NCBI RefSeq assembly: GCF_015904235.1
Contig: NZ_JADZLT010000046.1
Span: 1 to 36,763, forward strand
Reading direction: 5' to 3'
Source: Methylobrevis albus
GTDB taxonomy: Bacteria > Pseudomonadota > Alphaproteobacteria > Rhizobiales > Pleomorphomonadaceae
DNA length: 36,763 nucleotides
The notes under the pieces are model-generated. The model was not told the DNA's origin. It worked only from the letters and a program-made list of their open reading frames with translations, and made no database searches. This document shows positions 16,514 through 24,448 of the stretch, piece by piece. Positions within the stretch are counted from its first letter, which is position 1, and the number at the start of each line of letters is the position of its first letter. The position numbers and the translations under genes were made by a program.

Positions 16514-16768
16514 TCAGTAGGCGACGGCGCGCGGCTTGCTGCTGCGCGTCGCCTTCGGCGCGGCCTTCACCGGCACCGCCACCTTCTTGCGGCGCGGCGT
16601 TACGCAGATGGTCTGGCCCTTGTTGTTCTTCACGGCGACCTTCCCCGTCTCGCAACTGACCGTGGCGACCTTGGGCGTCGTTGCGGAAGTGCTGCAACCG
16701 GCGGCAATCGCGCCGACGGAAAACACGGCAATGGCGGACAGCAGCTTCCGCGAAAGGAAACGACCCAT
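16514..16768 (-). CDS. Small lipoprotein of unknown function, basic tail
   Basis: The 84-aa product starts MGRFLSRKLLSAIAVFSVG and has a lipobox (AIAAGC, Cys25), so it is a likely outer- or inner-membrane lipoprotein. The mature part has two further Cys (VSCETGK, QTICVTP) that could form a disulphide, then a Lys/Arg/Ala-rich tail ending RAVAY. A GGGAG ribosome site lies seven bases before the ATG. It is on the same strand as the radical SAM gene, 167 bases upstream of it, and may or may not be cotranscribed. No family recognised. Confidence 0.72.
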   Translation of the reverse strand: MGRFLSRKLLSAIAVFSVGAIAAGCSTSATTPKVATVSCETGKVAVKNNKGQTICVTPRRKKVAVPVKAAPKATRSSKPRAVAY

Positions 16769-16837
16769 GACTTGACTCCCGCAATATTTTCGATCCCCGC
16801 CAATGCAAGGACGATCAACGAACAAGGCAATGTCCGT

Positions 16838-16866
16838 ACTATCGCGCATGATTCGCCGTCCCGCAA
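16838..16866 (-). promoter_or_regulatory. Possible sigma-70 type promoter for the small lipoprotein gene
   Basis: On the - strand, TTGCGG and GATAGT are separated by 17 bases, giving a leader of about 60 bases before the ATG at 16768. The matches to TTGACA and TATAAT are only partial. This is a guess from spacing. Confidence 0.3.
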
Positions 16867-17046
16867 GCCGGCGCATGCGGCTGCGTGAGTCGACCGCGCT
16901 CCGCCGCGCCGGCATCCGGCGCCGCCGCGGGCGCTTGTCCGGCGGCCGGCGATGCGGCAGGGTCGCCTGCGCGGATCCGGACGACGGGTCCCCCTGCCGC
17001 CGCCTGCCCGAGGGGTCCGGCGCTCCCGCTTCCGAAAGGACCCCAG

Positions 17047-18243
17047 ATGAGCCCTTCCGCCCTGCCGGTGCCCGCCCTCTCGCCGGCCACCACCCTTCCC
17101 GCCGATCCCGCCGCAACCCTCGTCGGCCGGGTGTTCCTGCCCGCGGTGGACGGCCCGGCGGTGGTCGCGGTGCGTGGGCACGACCTCGTCGACGTCACCG
17201 CGACGTTCCCGACCGTGCGCGACCTCTGCGAGACGGCCGACCCCGCCGCCGCCCTCGCCGCCGCGAGCGGCCCGTCGGTCGGCGCGCTCGCCGACGTCCT
17301 CGCCAACACGCCGCCCGACGTCCGCGATCCGCAGCGCTTGTGGCTGCTCGCTCCCATCGACCTGCAGGCGGTGAAGGCGGCCGGCGTCACCTTCCCGATC
17401 TCGATGATCGAGCGGGTGATCGAGGAGCGCGCCCGCGGCAACCCGGCCGCCGCCGACGCGATCCGCGCCGACATCGTCCGCATCGTCGGCGACGACCTCG
17501 CCGCCCTGAAGCCCGGATCGCCCGCGGCGATGGCGCTGAAGGCCGCGCTGATCGAGCAGGGCATGTGGAGCCAGTATCTCGAGGTCGGCATCGGCCCCGA
17601 TGCCGAGATCTTCTCGAAGGCGCAGGTGCTCGCCTCGGTCGGCACCGGCATGGACGCCGGCCTGCACCCGATCTCGACCTGGAACAACCCGGAGCCGGAG
17701 GTGGTGCTTGCGATCGCCTCCGACGGGCGCATCGTCGGCGCGACGCTCGGCAACGACGTCAACCTGCGCGACGTCGAGGGCCGCTCGGCCCTGCTCTTGT
17801 CGAAGGCGAAGGACAACAATGCGAGTTCGGCGATCGGGCCGTTCCTGCGCCTGTTCGACGCCGGCTTCGGCCTCGACGACGTCCGCCGGATGACGCTGAC
17901 CCTCACCGTCGAGGGCCCCGAGGGTTTCCGCCTCGACGGCGCCTCGGACATGGCGAAGATCGCCCGAGACCCGGCCGACCTCGTCGCCCAGATGATCGGC
18001 CGTCATCACCAGTATCCGGACGGCGCCGTGCTGTTCCTCGGCACCCTGTTCGCCCCGACCAAGGACCGCGACGCCCCCGGCCAGGGCTTCACCCACAAGC
18101 TCGGCGACATCGTCACCATCGCGTCGCCCGAGCTCGGCAGTCTCGTCAGCCGGATGCGGCTCTCGACCGAATGCGAGCCGTGGACCTACGGCCCCGGCCG
18201 GCTGATGCGCAATCTCGCCGCCCGCGGCCTGCTCGGCGCCTGA
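17047..18243 (+). CDS. Fumarylacetoacetate hydrolase (FAH) family enzyme
   Basis: The 398-aa cytoplasmic protein has the FAH-superfamily core in its second half. NNPEPEVVL provides metal-binding Glu216 and Glu218; GATLGNDVNLRDVEGRS and LSKAKDNNASSAIGPF are conserved substrate and metal-site segments. An acidic metal ligand is expected in the Asn/Asp-rich part. The length and the GNDVNLRD / KDNNASSAIGP segments fit the long FAH subfamily, which includes 2-keto-3-deoxy-pentonate dehydratases, better than the 220-aa isomerase type. The substrate is therefore probably a keto-acid from sugar-acid breakdown, but this is not certain. The ATG at 17047 has an AAAGGA ribosome site; upstream in-frame codons lack one. 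No other sugar-acid pathway genes are next to it. Confidence 0.85.
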   Translation: MSPSALPVPALSPATTLPADPAATLVGRVFLPAVDGPAVVAVRGHDLVDVTATFPTVRDLCETADPAAALAAASGPSVGALADVLANTPPDVRDPQRLWLLAPIDLQAVKAAGVTFPISMIERVIEERARGNPAAADAIRADIVRIVGDDLAALKPGSPAAMALKAALIEQGMWSQYLEVGIGPDAEIFSKAQVLASVGTGMDAGLHPISTWNNPEPEVVLAIASDGRIVGATLGNDVNLRDVEGRSALLLSKAKDNNASSAIGPFLRLFDAGFGLDDVRRMTLTLTVEGPEGFRLDGASDMAKIARDPADLVAQMIGRHHQYPDGAVLFLGTLFAPTKDRDAPGQGFTHKLGDIVTIASPELGSLVSRMRLSTECEPWTYGPGRLMRNLAARGLLGA

Positions 18244-18289
18244 CCGGCGGGGCCCACGCTTGCAGCCCGTAAGCGCGATGATGCAGCAT

Positions 18290-18317
18290 GGCCTCCGCCG
18301 GTGCGCCACCGGAGGCC
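18290..18317 (+). other. GC-rich inverted repeat just before the lemA ribosome site
   Basis: An 8-base stem (GGCCTCCG / CGGAGGCC) with a 12-base loop containing a further small GGTG/CACC pairing ends one base before the AAGGAG of the next gene. It lacks a T run. It could end FAH transcripts or hold a processing site upstream of the lemA message. Confidence 0.35.
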
Positions 18318-18330
18318 AAGGAGCCTGTTC

Positions 18331-18888
18331 ATGGAATCTCTCGTCGTCATCCTCGTCCTCGGCCTCGTCGCCTTCTATGGCGTCGGCATCTACAACGGCC
18401 TCGTCCGGTCGCGGCAGATGGCGAAGGAAGGCTGGAGCGGCATCGACGTGCAGCTGAAGCGCCGCGCCGACCTGATCCCCAACCTCGTCGAAACGGTGAA
18501 GGGCTACGCCGGCCACGAGCGCGAGACGCTGGAGCAGGTGACGCGGATGCGCACCGCCGCCGCCGGCGTCCCCTCCGGCGATGTCGCCGGCCGCGCCGCG
18601 GCCGAGGGCGCCCTGTCGGCGGCGATCGGCCGGCTGTTCGCCGTCGCCGAAGCCTATCCGGACCTCAAGGCCAACCAGAACTTCTCCGAACTGCAGGCCT
18701 CGCTGGAAACCATCGAGGCCGAGCTGCAGATGGCGCGGCGCTACTACAACGGCGCGGCCCGCGACCTGAACGTCAAGGTGGAATCCTTCCCGAGCAACCT
18801 CGTCGCCGGCTGGTTCCGCTTCGAGCAGATGCCCTTCTTCGAGATCGAGAACGCCGCCGACCGCCAGGTCCCCAAGGTCGGCTTCTGA
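18331..18888 (+). CDS. lemA: LemA family membrane protein
   Basis: The 185-aa protein has an N-terminal membrane helix (SLVVILVLGLVAFYGVGIYN, residues 3-22) followed by the LemA helical-bundle domain. Signature segments are EGWSGIDVQLKRRADLIPNL, VKGYAGHERETLEQVT and ARRYYNGAARDLNV, with SFPSNLVAGWF near the end. Length and order are normal for LemA. The N-terminus is probably outside and the helical part in the cytoplasm. AAGGAG lies seven bases before the ATG. The next gene (DUF2207) starts 11 bases after its stop; LemA with DUF2207 is a frequently seen pair in bacteria. Its biochemical role is not established. Confidence 0.93.
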   Translation: MESLVVILVLGLVAFYGVGIYNGLVRSRQMAKEGWSGIDVQLKRRADLIPNLVETVKGYAGHERETLEQVTRMRTAAAGVPSGDVAGRAAAEGALSAAIGRLFAVAEAYPDLKANQNFSELQASLETIEAELQMARRYYNGAARDLNVKVESFPSNLVAGWFRFEQMPFFEIENAADRQVPKVGF

Positions 18889-18899
18889 GGGCAACCGCC

Positions 18900-20831
18900 A
18901 TGTCCCGCCCGTCCCTCGGTCCCGCAGCGCTCGGCCTCCTCCTGCTGCTGGTCGCGGGGCTGCTTACCGCGCGGCCGGCGGCGGCGGAGGAGGTGCTCAC
19001 CCGCTTCGTCCAGACCGTCGAGGTCGGCAGCGACGACCGCCTGCTCGTCACCGAGGACATCACCGCGACGGTCGAGGGCAACACGATCCGCCGCGGCATC
19101 TACCGCGACTTTCCGCTGCGCTTCGAGGATGCCGGCGGCAGCATCCGCCGCGTCGGTTTCGACGTGCTGTCGGTGGAGCGCGACGGCGCGCCGGAGCCCT
19201 ATAGCGTCAACACCTCGGGCGGCGACGCCCGCATCATGATCGGCGACGCCGACGTCCTGCTCGCCCACGGCGAGCACCGCTGGACGATCCGCTACGCGAC
19301 CACCCGCCAGATCCGCCGCTTCGCCGACTACGACGAGCTCTACTGGAACGTCAACGGCAACGAATGGACGCTGCCGATCGACCGGGTCATCGCCCGCGTC
19401 CGCCTGCCGGACGGCGTGGCGCCGATCCGTTGGGATTTTTACACCGGGCCGTTCGGCGCGACGGGCAAGGACGCGACCGCGACCCAGGATCCGGACGGCT
19501 CGCTGCTGTTCCAGACGACCCGCCGGCTCGGCCCCGGCGAGGGTCTCACCATCGCGGTCGCCATCCCGAAGGACGTCGTCGCCGAGCCGGATGCCAGCGC
19601 CCGCGCCGGCTATGCCCTGCTCGACCACGGCCGCGAGATCGTCGGCGGGCTCGGGCTGCTCGTGGTGCTCGCCTATTACCTCTGGGCCTGGCGCCTCGTC
19701 GGGCGCGACCCGCCGCGCGGCACGGTGATCCCGCTGTTCGAGCCGCCGGACGGCATGTCGCCGGCCCTCGTCCACTATGTCCACGAACGCGGGCTTGCGG
19801 GCGGCGGCTGGACCGCGATCAGCGCCGCGGCGCTCGACCTCGCAGTGCGCGGCCTCGTGCGCTTCGAGGATTTCGGCGGCGGCATCACGCTGGTGCGCAC
19901 CGAGGCGCCGGTCGTTGCCGGCCTCGGCAAGGCCGAGGCGGAACTGCTGAGCTGGCTCGGCGCGCCCGGCACCCGCTCGTCGATCACGCGGGCCAATGGT
20001 CCGGCGGTCGCCAATCTCGGCAAGCGTTTTCGCGGCGCCATCGAGGCGGAGAACCGCAACCGGTTCTTCCGCAAGAACCACCTCTATGTGCTGCTCGGCC
20101 TCGTGCTCAGCCTGGCCGCGATGGCGGCCGTCTGGCTGTTCGGCGGCGCGAACGAGGAGGATCTCGCCTTCGTGGTGCCGATGCTGTTTCTCTCGGTCGC
20201 CATCGGCAACCTCGCGGTGCGCCTCGGCCGGATGTCGAAGGGCGGCCTCATGCAGCGCATCCACGCCGCCTTCCTCGCCGGCCTGATCGGCCTGCTCGGC
20301 GCGGGTGGCCTCGCCGCCCTCGGCGGCGCGGCGCTGCTGTTCGATCCCGTGACGCCGGCGCTGCTCTCGGCGCATGTCGTGGTGAATGCGCTGTTCTTCT
20401 ACCTGCTCGGCGCGCCGACGGCGTTGGGCGCCAAGGTAATGGACCGCATCGAGGGCTTCCGGCTCTACCTCTCGGTCGCCGAGCGCGAGCGACTCAACAT
20501 GGCCGGCGCGCCGGAGATGTCGCCGACGCGCTTCGAGACGATGCTGCCCTATGCCGTCGCGCTCGGCGTCGAAAAGCCGTGGAGCGACGCCTTCCAGGCG
20601 TGGCTCACCACCGCCGCCGCTGCCGGCGCCGCTGCCGCCGCTTATCAACCCGCATGGTTCGCCGGGCACGGCGACCCGGGTCGTATCGTCCGAAGCGTCG
20701 CCAGTACCGCGAGCGGGATGGCGGCGAGCTTCTCGTCGGCGGTTCCACCGCCGAAGTCGTCGTCGTCCGGGTCGGGCGGCGGGGGCTCGTCCGGCGGCGG
20801 TGGGGGCGGTGGGGGCGGCGGGGGCTGGTAG
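18900..20831 (+). CDS. DUF2207 family membrane protein with Gly/Ser-rich tail
   Basis: The 643-aa protein has a signal peptide (LGPAALGLLLLLVAGLLTA..AAA, residues 1 to about 30), then a periplasmic beta-rich DUF2207 domain (about 31-240; RGIYRDFPLRF and NVNGNEWTLPI are typical). A membrane helix follows at about 249-268. A cytoplasmic part comes next, then four helices near 394-415, 422-440, 455-482 and 488-508. The protein ends in a long Ser/Gly run with a final Trp, a well-known feature of this family. The start at 18900 lies 11 bases after lemA, so the two form an operon. The function is unknown; an envelope role is likely. Confidence 0.92.
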   Translation: MSRPSLGPAALGLLLLLVAGLLTARPAAAEEVLTRFVQTVEVGSDDRLLVTEDITATVEGNTIRRGIYRDFPLRFEDAGGSIRRVGFDVLSVERDGAPEPYSVNTSGGDARIMIGDADVLLAHGEHRWTIRYATTRQIRRFADYDELYWNVNGNEWTLPIDRVIARVRLPDGVAPIRWDFYTGPFGATGKDATATQDPDGSLLFQTTRRLGPGEGLTIAVAIPKDVVAEPDASARAGYALLDHGREIVGGLGLLVVLAYYLWAWRLVGRDPPRGTVIPLFEPPDGMSPALVHYVHERGLAGGGWTAISAAALDLAVRGLVRFEDFGGGITLVRTEAPVVAGLGKAEAELLSWLGAPGTRSSITRANGPAVANLGKRFRGAIEAENRNRFFRKNHLYVLLGLVLSLAAMAAVWLFGGANEEDLAFVVPMLFLSVAIGNLAVRLGRMSKGGLMQRIHAAFLAGLIGLLGAGGLAALGGAALLFDPVTPALLSAHVVVNALFFYLLGAPTALGAKVMDRIEGFRLYLSVAERERLNMAGAPEMSPTRFETMLPYAVALGVEKPWSDAFQAWLTTAAAAGAAAAAYQPAWFAGHGDPGRIVRSVASTASGMAASFSSAVPPPKSSSSGSGGGGSSGGGGGGGGGGGW

Positions 20832-20864
20832 TCTTCGCCGGGCTCATGATCGGCCCTTCCGTGG

Positions 20865-21353
20865 TCAGTCGTCGGTGTGGGCGCCGGTCATCGCCTGGCG
20901 CTCGCGCGCCGACAGCGGCTTCACCACCGTCTCGCCGTCCTCGTCGACGCCGAAGCGCATCGGCTCGATCGTCGGATCGCTGAGCGGCTCGACGGTTGGA
21001 TCCCTGAGCGGCAGGGGATCCTGCGGATCCGTAACCGGATCGGGCAGCGTGTCGGGCGGCAGCGGTTGCGGCGGCATCGGGTCGGGCACGTCGGGCGTCG
21101 GCGGCGACGGCACCGGGTCGTTGGCGGGGCCGGGATCGAGGCCCGGCACGCCGGGGCTCACCACGTCCGGATCGGACGGCTCATCCAGCAGCGACGGGTC
21201 GAAGGCGCCTTCCTCGTTGAAGGGATCGAGCGGCGCCGGCTCGGCGGCGTCGGTGCGCGGCGGCATCATGATGACGTCGGGTGCCAGCGCCGACGGCGAG
21301 GGAACCTCGAGCGGGGCCGGGTCGTCGACAGGACGATAGTGCGCGGCTTTCAT
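20865..21353 (-). CDS. Proline/aspartate-rich small acidic protein, no known family
   Basis: The 162-aa product begins MKAAHYRPVDDPAPLEVPSP and consists largely of DP/PP-rich text (for example DPLPLRDPTVEPLSDPTIEP, a short internal repeat). It ends in a more ordinary segment (PMRFGVDEDGETVVKPLSAR). It is probably disordered and cytoplasmic. A good GGAGG ribosome site seven bases before the ATG, and a near-consensus stress promoter upstream, support it as a real gene rather than a shadow. It is divergent from treY and converges with the DUF2207 gene. A second protein of similar character lies at 29007-29216. Confidence 0.62.
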   Translation of the reverse strand: MKAAHYRPVDDPAPLEVPSPSALAPDVIMMPPRTDAAEPAPLDPFNEEGAFDPSLLDEPSDPDVVSPGVPGLDPGPANDPVPSPPTPDVPDPMPPQPLPPDTLPDPVTDPQDPLPLRDPTVEPLSDPTIEPMRFGVDEDGETVVKPLSARERQAMTGAHTDD

Positions 21354-21417
21354 GGGACGGCCTCCGGGTTGAAGACAGGGGGCGTGCGGCGGCACCTGTC
21401 CGTCCACACCTCTTCCC

Positions 21418-21442
21418 AACCATCCGCCACCGCCGATGTTCC
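21418..21442 (-). promoter_or_regulatory. Candidate EcfG-type promoter for the Pro/Asp-rich gene (one mismatch)
   Basis: On the - strand GGAAC (21442-21438) is followed after 16 bases by GGTT (21421-21418). The EcfG consensus is GGAAC-N16/17-CGTT, so one base differs in the -10 element. It would give a leader of about 58 bases to the ATG at 21353. Confidence 0.45.
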
Positions 21443-21524
21443 GGGCGGCGACCCGGTCGGCGCATTTGCGCGCAACCCTGAGGCCCTTGAGCCGGCTTTT
21501 CACGCGGCAAACGGCCGGCCTGCC

Positions 21525-21549
21525 GGAACAGTTGCCGCCGTTCGCCGTT
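21525..21549 (+). promoter_or_regulatory. EcfG-type general stress promoter of treYZ (perfect consensus)
   Basis: GGAAC (21525-21529) and CGTT (21546-21549) are separated by exactly 16 bases, matching the alphaproteobacterial general stress sigma consensus. Transcription would start near 21556, about 44 bases before the treY ATG at 21600. Trehalose synthesis is a common target of this response. Confidence 0.75.
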
Positions 21550-21599
21550 GCCATGTCGCACTGCGGTTGTTGCACCGCGGGCGTTGCTGCGGAGCCTCG

Positions 21600-24380
21600 A
21601 TGACAACCCCACCGTCTCGCCCTGTCCCCCGGGCCACCTACCGGCTTCAATTCAACGCAGATTTCGGATTCAGGGACGCCGCGGCGCTCGCGCCCTATCT
21701 CGCCACGCTCGGCGTCAGCCACGTCTACGCCTCGCCCTACCTGATGGCGCGGCCGGGCAGCACGCACGGCTACGACATCGTCGACCACAACCGCCTCAAC
21801 CCCGAGATCGGCAGCGAGGCCGACTTCGACGCCATGGTGGCCGCGTTCCGCGCCGCCGGCCTCGGCCAGATCCTCGACTTCGTGCCCAACCACATGGGCG
21901 TCGGCGGCGCCGACAATCCGCTCTGGCTCGACGTGCTGGAATGGGGCGCCTCGTCGACCTATTCCGGCTGGTTCGACATCGACTGGAGCCCCGACGCCGT
22001 CGGGCTGTCCGGCAAGGTGCTGATCCCGGTGCTCGGCGACCAGTACGGCCTCGTGCTGCAGGCCGGCGATCTCACCCTCGCCTTCGACGAGGCGAACGGC
22101 TCCTTCGCGGTCTGGGCCTATGGCACGCACAAACTTCCCGTCGACCCGCGCCACTACGACCGCATCCTCTCCGACCGACACCCGGTGCTGGAGCGGCTCG
22201 GCGACGCCTTCGGCCATATCGAGGCCGCCCATCCGCACCAGCGCCGCCACGCCGGCGAGCTCAAGGGCCGGCTCGCCGACGCCGCCCGCGCCGACCCGGC
22301 GGTGGCCGCCGCGATCGCGGCCGAAGTCGCGCGTTTTGCGGGAAAGCCCAATGACCTTGCGAGCTGGGGCACCCTCGACGAGCTGATCCGGTTGCAGCAC
22401 TGGCGCGTCGCGCATTTCCGCGTCGCCGCCGACGATATCAACTACCGGCGCTTCTTCAACGTCAACGAACTCGCCGGCGTCCGCATGGAACTGCCCGAGC
22501 TGTTCGACCACGCCCACGCCCTGGTGTTCGACCTCGTCGAGCGCGGCATCGTCGACGGCATCCGCATCGACCACATCGACGGCCTGCTCGATCCGAAGAC
22601 CTATTGCCACCGCCTGCGCAGCGCGGCGCCGAAGCCGTTCTATCTGCTCGTCGAGAAGATCCTCGCCCAGCACGAGCGGCTGCGCGGCGACTGGGACACC
22701 GACGGCACCACCGGCTACGAGTTCACCAACCTCGCGACCGGGCTCTTGATCGACCCGGCCGGCTCCGGCGACCTCGACGCGCTTTATGCGAAGTTCACCC
22801 GCATCGAGACCCCGTTCGCCGAGATCGTCCGCACCTGCAAGCTGAAGATCATGGACAACGAGATGGCGAGCGAGCTCAACGTGCTCGCCCGCGAGGCGGC
22901 GCGCATCGCCGCCTCCAACCCCTGCTCGGCCGACTTCACCCGCAACCTGTTGCAGCGGGCGCTGAAGGAGGTGGTCGCCGCCTTCCCGGTCTATCGCACC
23001 TATGTCGACCAGGACGTCGAGGACGGCCGCACCGATGCCGCCGACCGCCGCGATCTCGACTGGGCCTTCGCGCACGCCCGCCGCGCCGACGCCTCCATCG
23101 ATCCGAGCGCCTTCGATTTCCTCTACCGCCTGCTCAGCGGCGATCTCGTCGCCAATCCCTGCAGCGGCTACAGCCATTTCGACGTCGTCCGCTTCGCCAT
23201 GCGGGTGCAGCAGTACAGCGGCCCGGTGATGGCGAAGGGTCTCGAGGACACCGCGTTCTACCGCTACAACCGCCTGCTCGCGGCGAACGAGGTCGGCGGC
23301 CACCCCGAGCACCTCGGCGTCAGCGCCGCCGCCTTCCACGAGATCAACGCCCGCCGCGCCCGCGAGACCCCGCACGCGCTGCTCTCGACCTCGACCCACG
23401 ACACCAAGCGCGGCGAGGATACCCGCGCCCGCCTCGCCGTGCTCGCCGAACTCAGCGCCGAGTGGACCGCCCTCGTCCCGACCTGGAGCCGCATCCTGCG
23501 CGTGCGCGAGGCCGGCTCCGGCCGCGCCGGGCCGCCCGACCGCAACGACGAATACGTGCTCTACCAGCTGCTGCTCGGCGCCTGGCCGCCGGGGCTGGCG
23601 CCGTCCGACGCCGAGGGCATGGCCGTTTTCCGCGACCGCATCGTCGGGGCGATGGTGAAGTCGATGCGCGAGGCGAAGCTGCACACCACCTGGGCCGCGC
23701 CGGATGCCGAGTATGAGGATGCGGTGATCGCCTTCATCACCGCGGCACTCGATCCCGTGCGCTCGTCGGCCTTCCTCGAGGCCTTCCTGCCGTTCAAGGA
23801 CCGTGTCGCGACGCTCGGTGCGCAGAACAGCCTCGTCCAGACCGCGCTGAAGCTGACCGTGCCCGGCGTGCCCGACGTCTACCGCGGCGCCGAACTCTGG
23901 GAGTTCTCGCTGGTCGACCCCGACAACCGCCGCCCGGTCGACTTCGCCCTGCGGCAGCGGATGATCGGCGAACTGCCCGAGCACATCGACGCCGCGATGC
24001 TGGAGGACTGGGAGAGCGGCCGCGCCAAGCTGCTGCTCACCCGCGTGCTGCTGGCGCACCGCGCCGCGGAGCCGGCGCTCTACCGCGACGGCACCTACGA
24101 GCCGCTCGCCGTCACCGCTGGCGACGGGGCGGACGCGGCCGAGCCGGTGATCGCCTACGCGCGCCGCCTCAACGGCAGCCAGCTCGTCGTCGCGGTGCGC
24201 CGGTTCCCCTCGCGCGAGCTTGCCGCCGGCACGGCGCTGACGCTCGCCCCAGGCGATGCGCCGCGCCTGCGCTGTCTGCTGTCGGGCCGGACGGTCGCGG
24301 CGGACGCCGATGGCCGGATTGATCTCGGCCCCCTCCTCGCCGAGCTGCCCGTCGCCGCGCTGGTGCCGGCCTGGAACTGA
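21600..24380 (+). CDS. treY: Malto-oligosyltrehalose synthase
   Basis: The 926-aa cytoplasmic GH13 enzyme turns the reducing-end alpha-1,4 bond of maltodextrins into an alpha,alpha-1,1 bond, making maltooligosyl-trehalose. It starts RATYRLQFNADFGFRDA, typical for TreY. The four GH13 regions are present: DFVPNHMG (near residue 92), DGIRIDHIDG with nucleophile Asp324, LLVEKIL with acid/base Glu352, and STHDTKRGED with Asp601. YRGAELWEFSLVDPDNRRPV near the end is also TreY-specific. The length is usual or slightly long. The ATG at 21600 follows GGAG, six bases away. treZ lies 68 bases downstream, so the TreY-TreZ route from glycogen or maltodextrin to trehalose is complete here; no glycogen debranching gene (treX/glgX) is visible in the window. 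Confidence 0.96.
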   Translation: MTTPPSRPVPRATYRLQFNADFGFRDAAALAPYLATLGVSHVYASPYLMARPGSTHGYDIVDHNRLNPEIGSEADFDAMVAAFRAAGLGQILDFVPNHMGVGGADNPLWLDVLEWGASSTYSGWFDIDWSPDAVGLSGKVLIPVLGDQYGLVLQAGDLTLAFDEANGSFAVWAYGTHKLPVDPRHYDRILSDRHPVLERLGDAFGHIEAAHPHQRRHAGELKGRLADAARADPAVAAAIAAEVARFAGKPNDLASWGTLDELIRLQHWRVAHFRVAADDINYRRFFNVNELAGVRMELPELFDHAHALVFDLVERGIVDGIRIDHIDGLLDPKTYCHRLRSAAPKPFYLLVEKILAQHERLRGDWDTDGTTGYEFTNLATGLLIDPAGSGDLDALYAKFTRIETPFAEIVRTCKLKIMDNEMASELNVLAREAARIAASNPCSADFTRNLLQRALKEVVAAFPVYRTYVDQDVEDGRTDAADRRDLDWAFAHARRADASIDPSAFDFLYRLLSGDLVANPCSGYSHFDVVRFAMRVQQYSGPVMAKGLEDTAFYRYNRLLAANEVGGHPEHLGVSAAAFHEINARRARETPHALLSTSTHDTKRGEDTRARLAVLAELSAEWTALVPTWSRILRVREAGSGRAGPPDRNDEYVLYQLLLGAWPPGLAPSDAEGMAVFRDRIVGAMVKSMREAKLHTTWAAPDAEYEDAVIAFITAALDPVRSSAFLEAFLPFKDRVATLGAQNSLVQTALKLTVPGVPDVYRGAELWEFSLVDPDNRRPVDFALRQRMIGELPEHIDAAMLEDWESGRAKLLLTRVLLAHRAAEPALYRDGTYEPLAVTAGDGADAAEPVIAYARRLNGSQLVVAVRRFPSRELAAGTALTLAPGDAPRLRCLLSGRTVAADADGRIDLGPLLAELPVAALVPAWN

Positions 24381-24448
24381 CGCTATCGAACCATCCGCCC
24401 CCGGCGCGCGCCTCATCAGGCCACGGGGGCCTCACCCGACGAGGCAGC

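Noticed and set aside
20865..24416. 1183-aa - strand frame covering treY and the small Pro/Asp-rich gene
   Set aside because: Only the last 162 codons, after a good ribosome site at 21353, look like a protein; the rest is antisense of treY.
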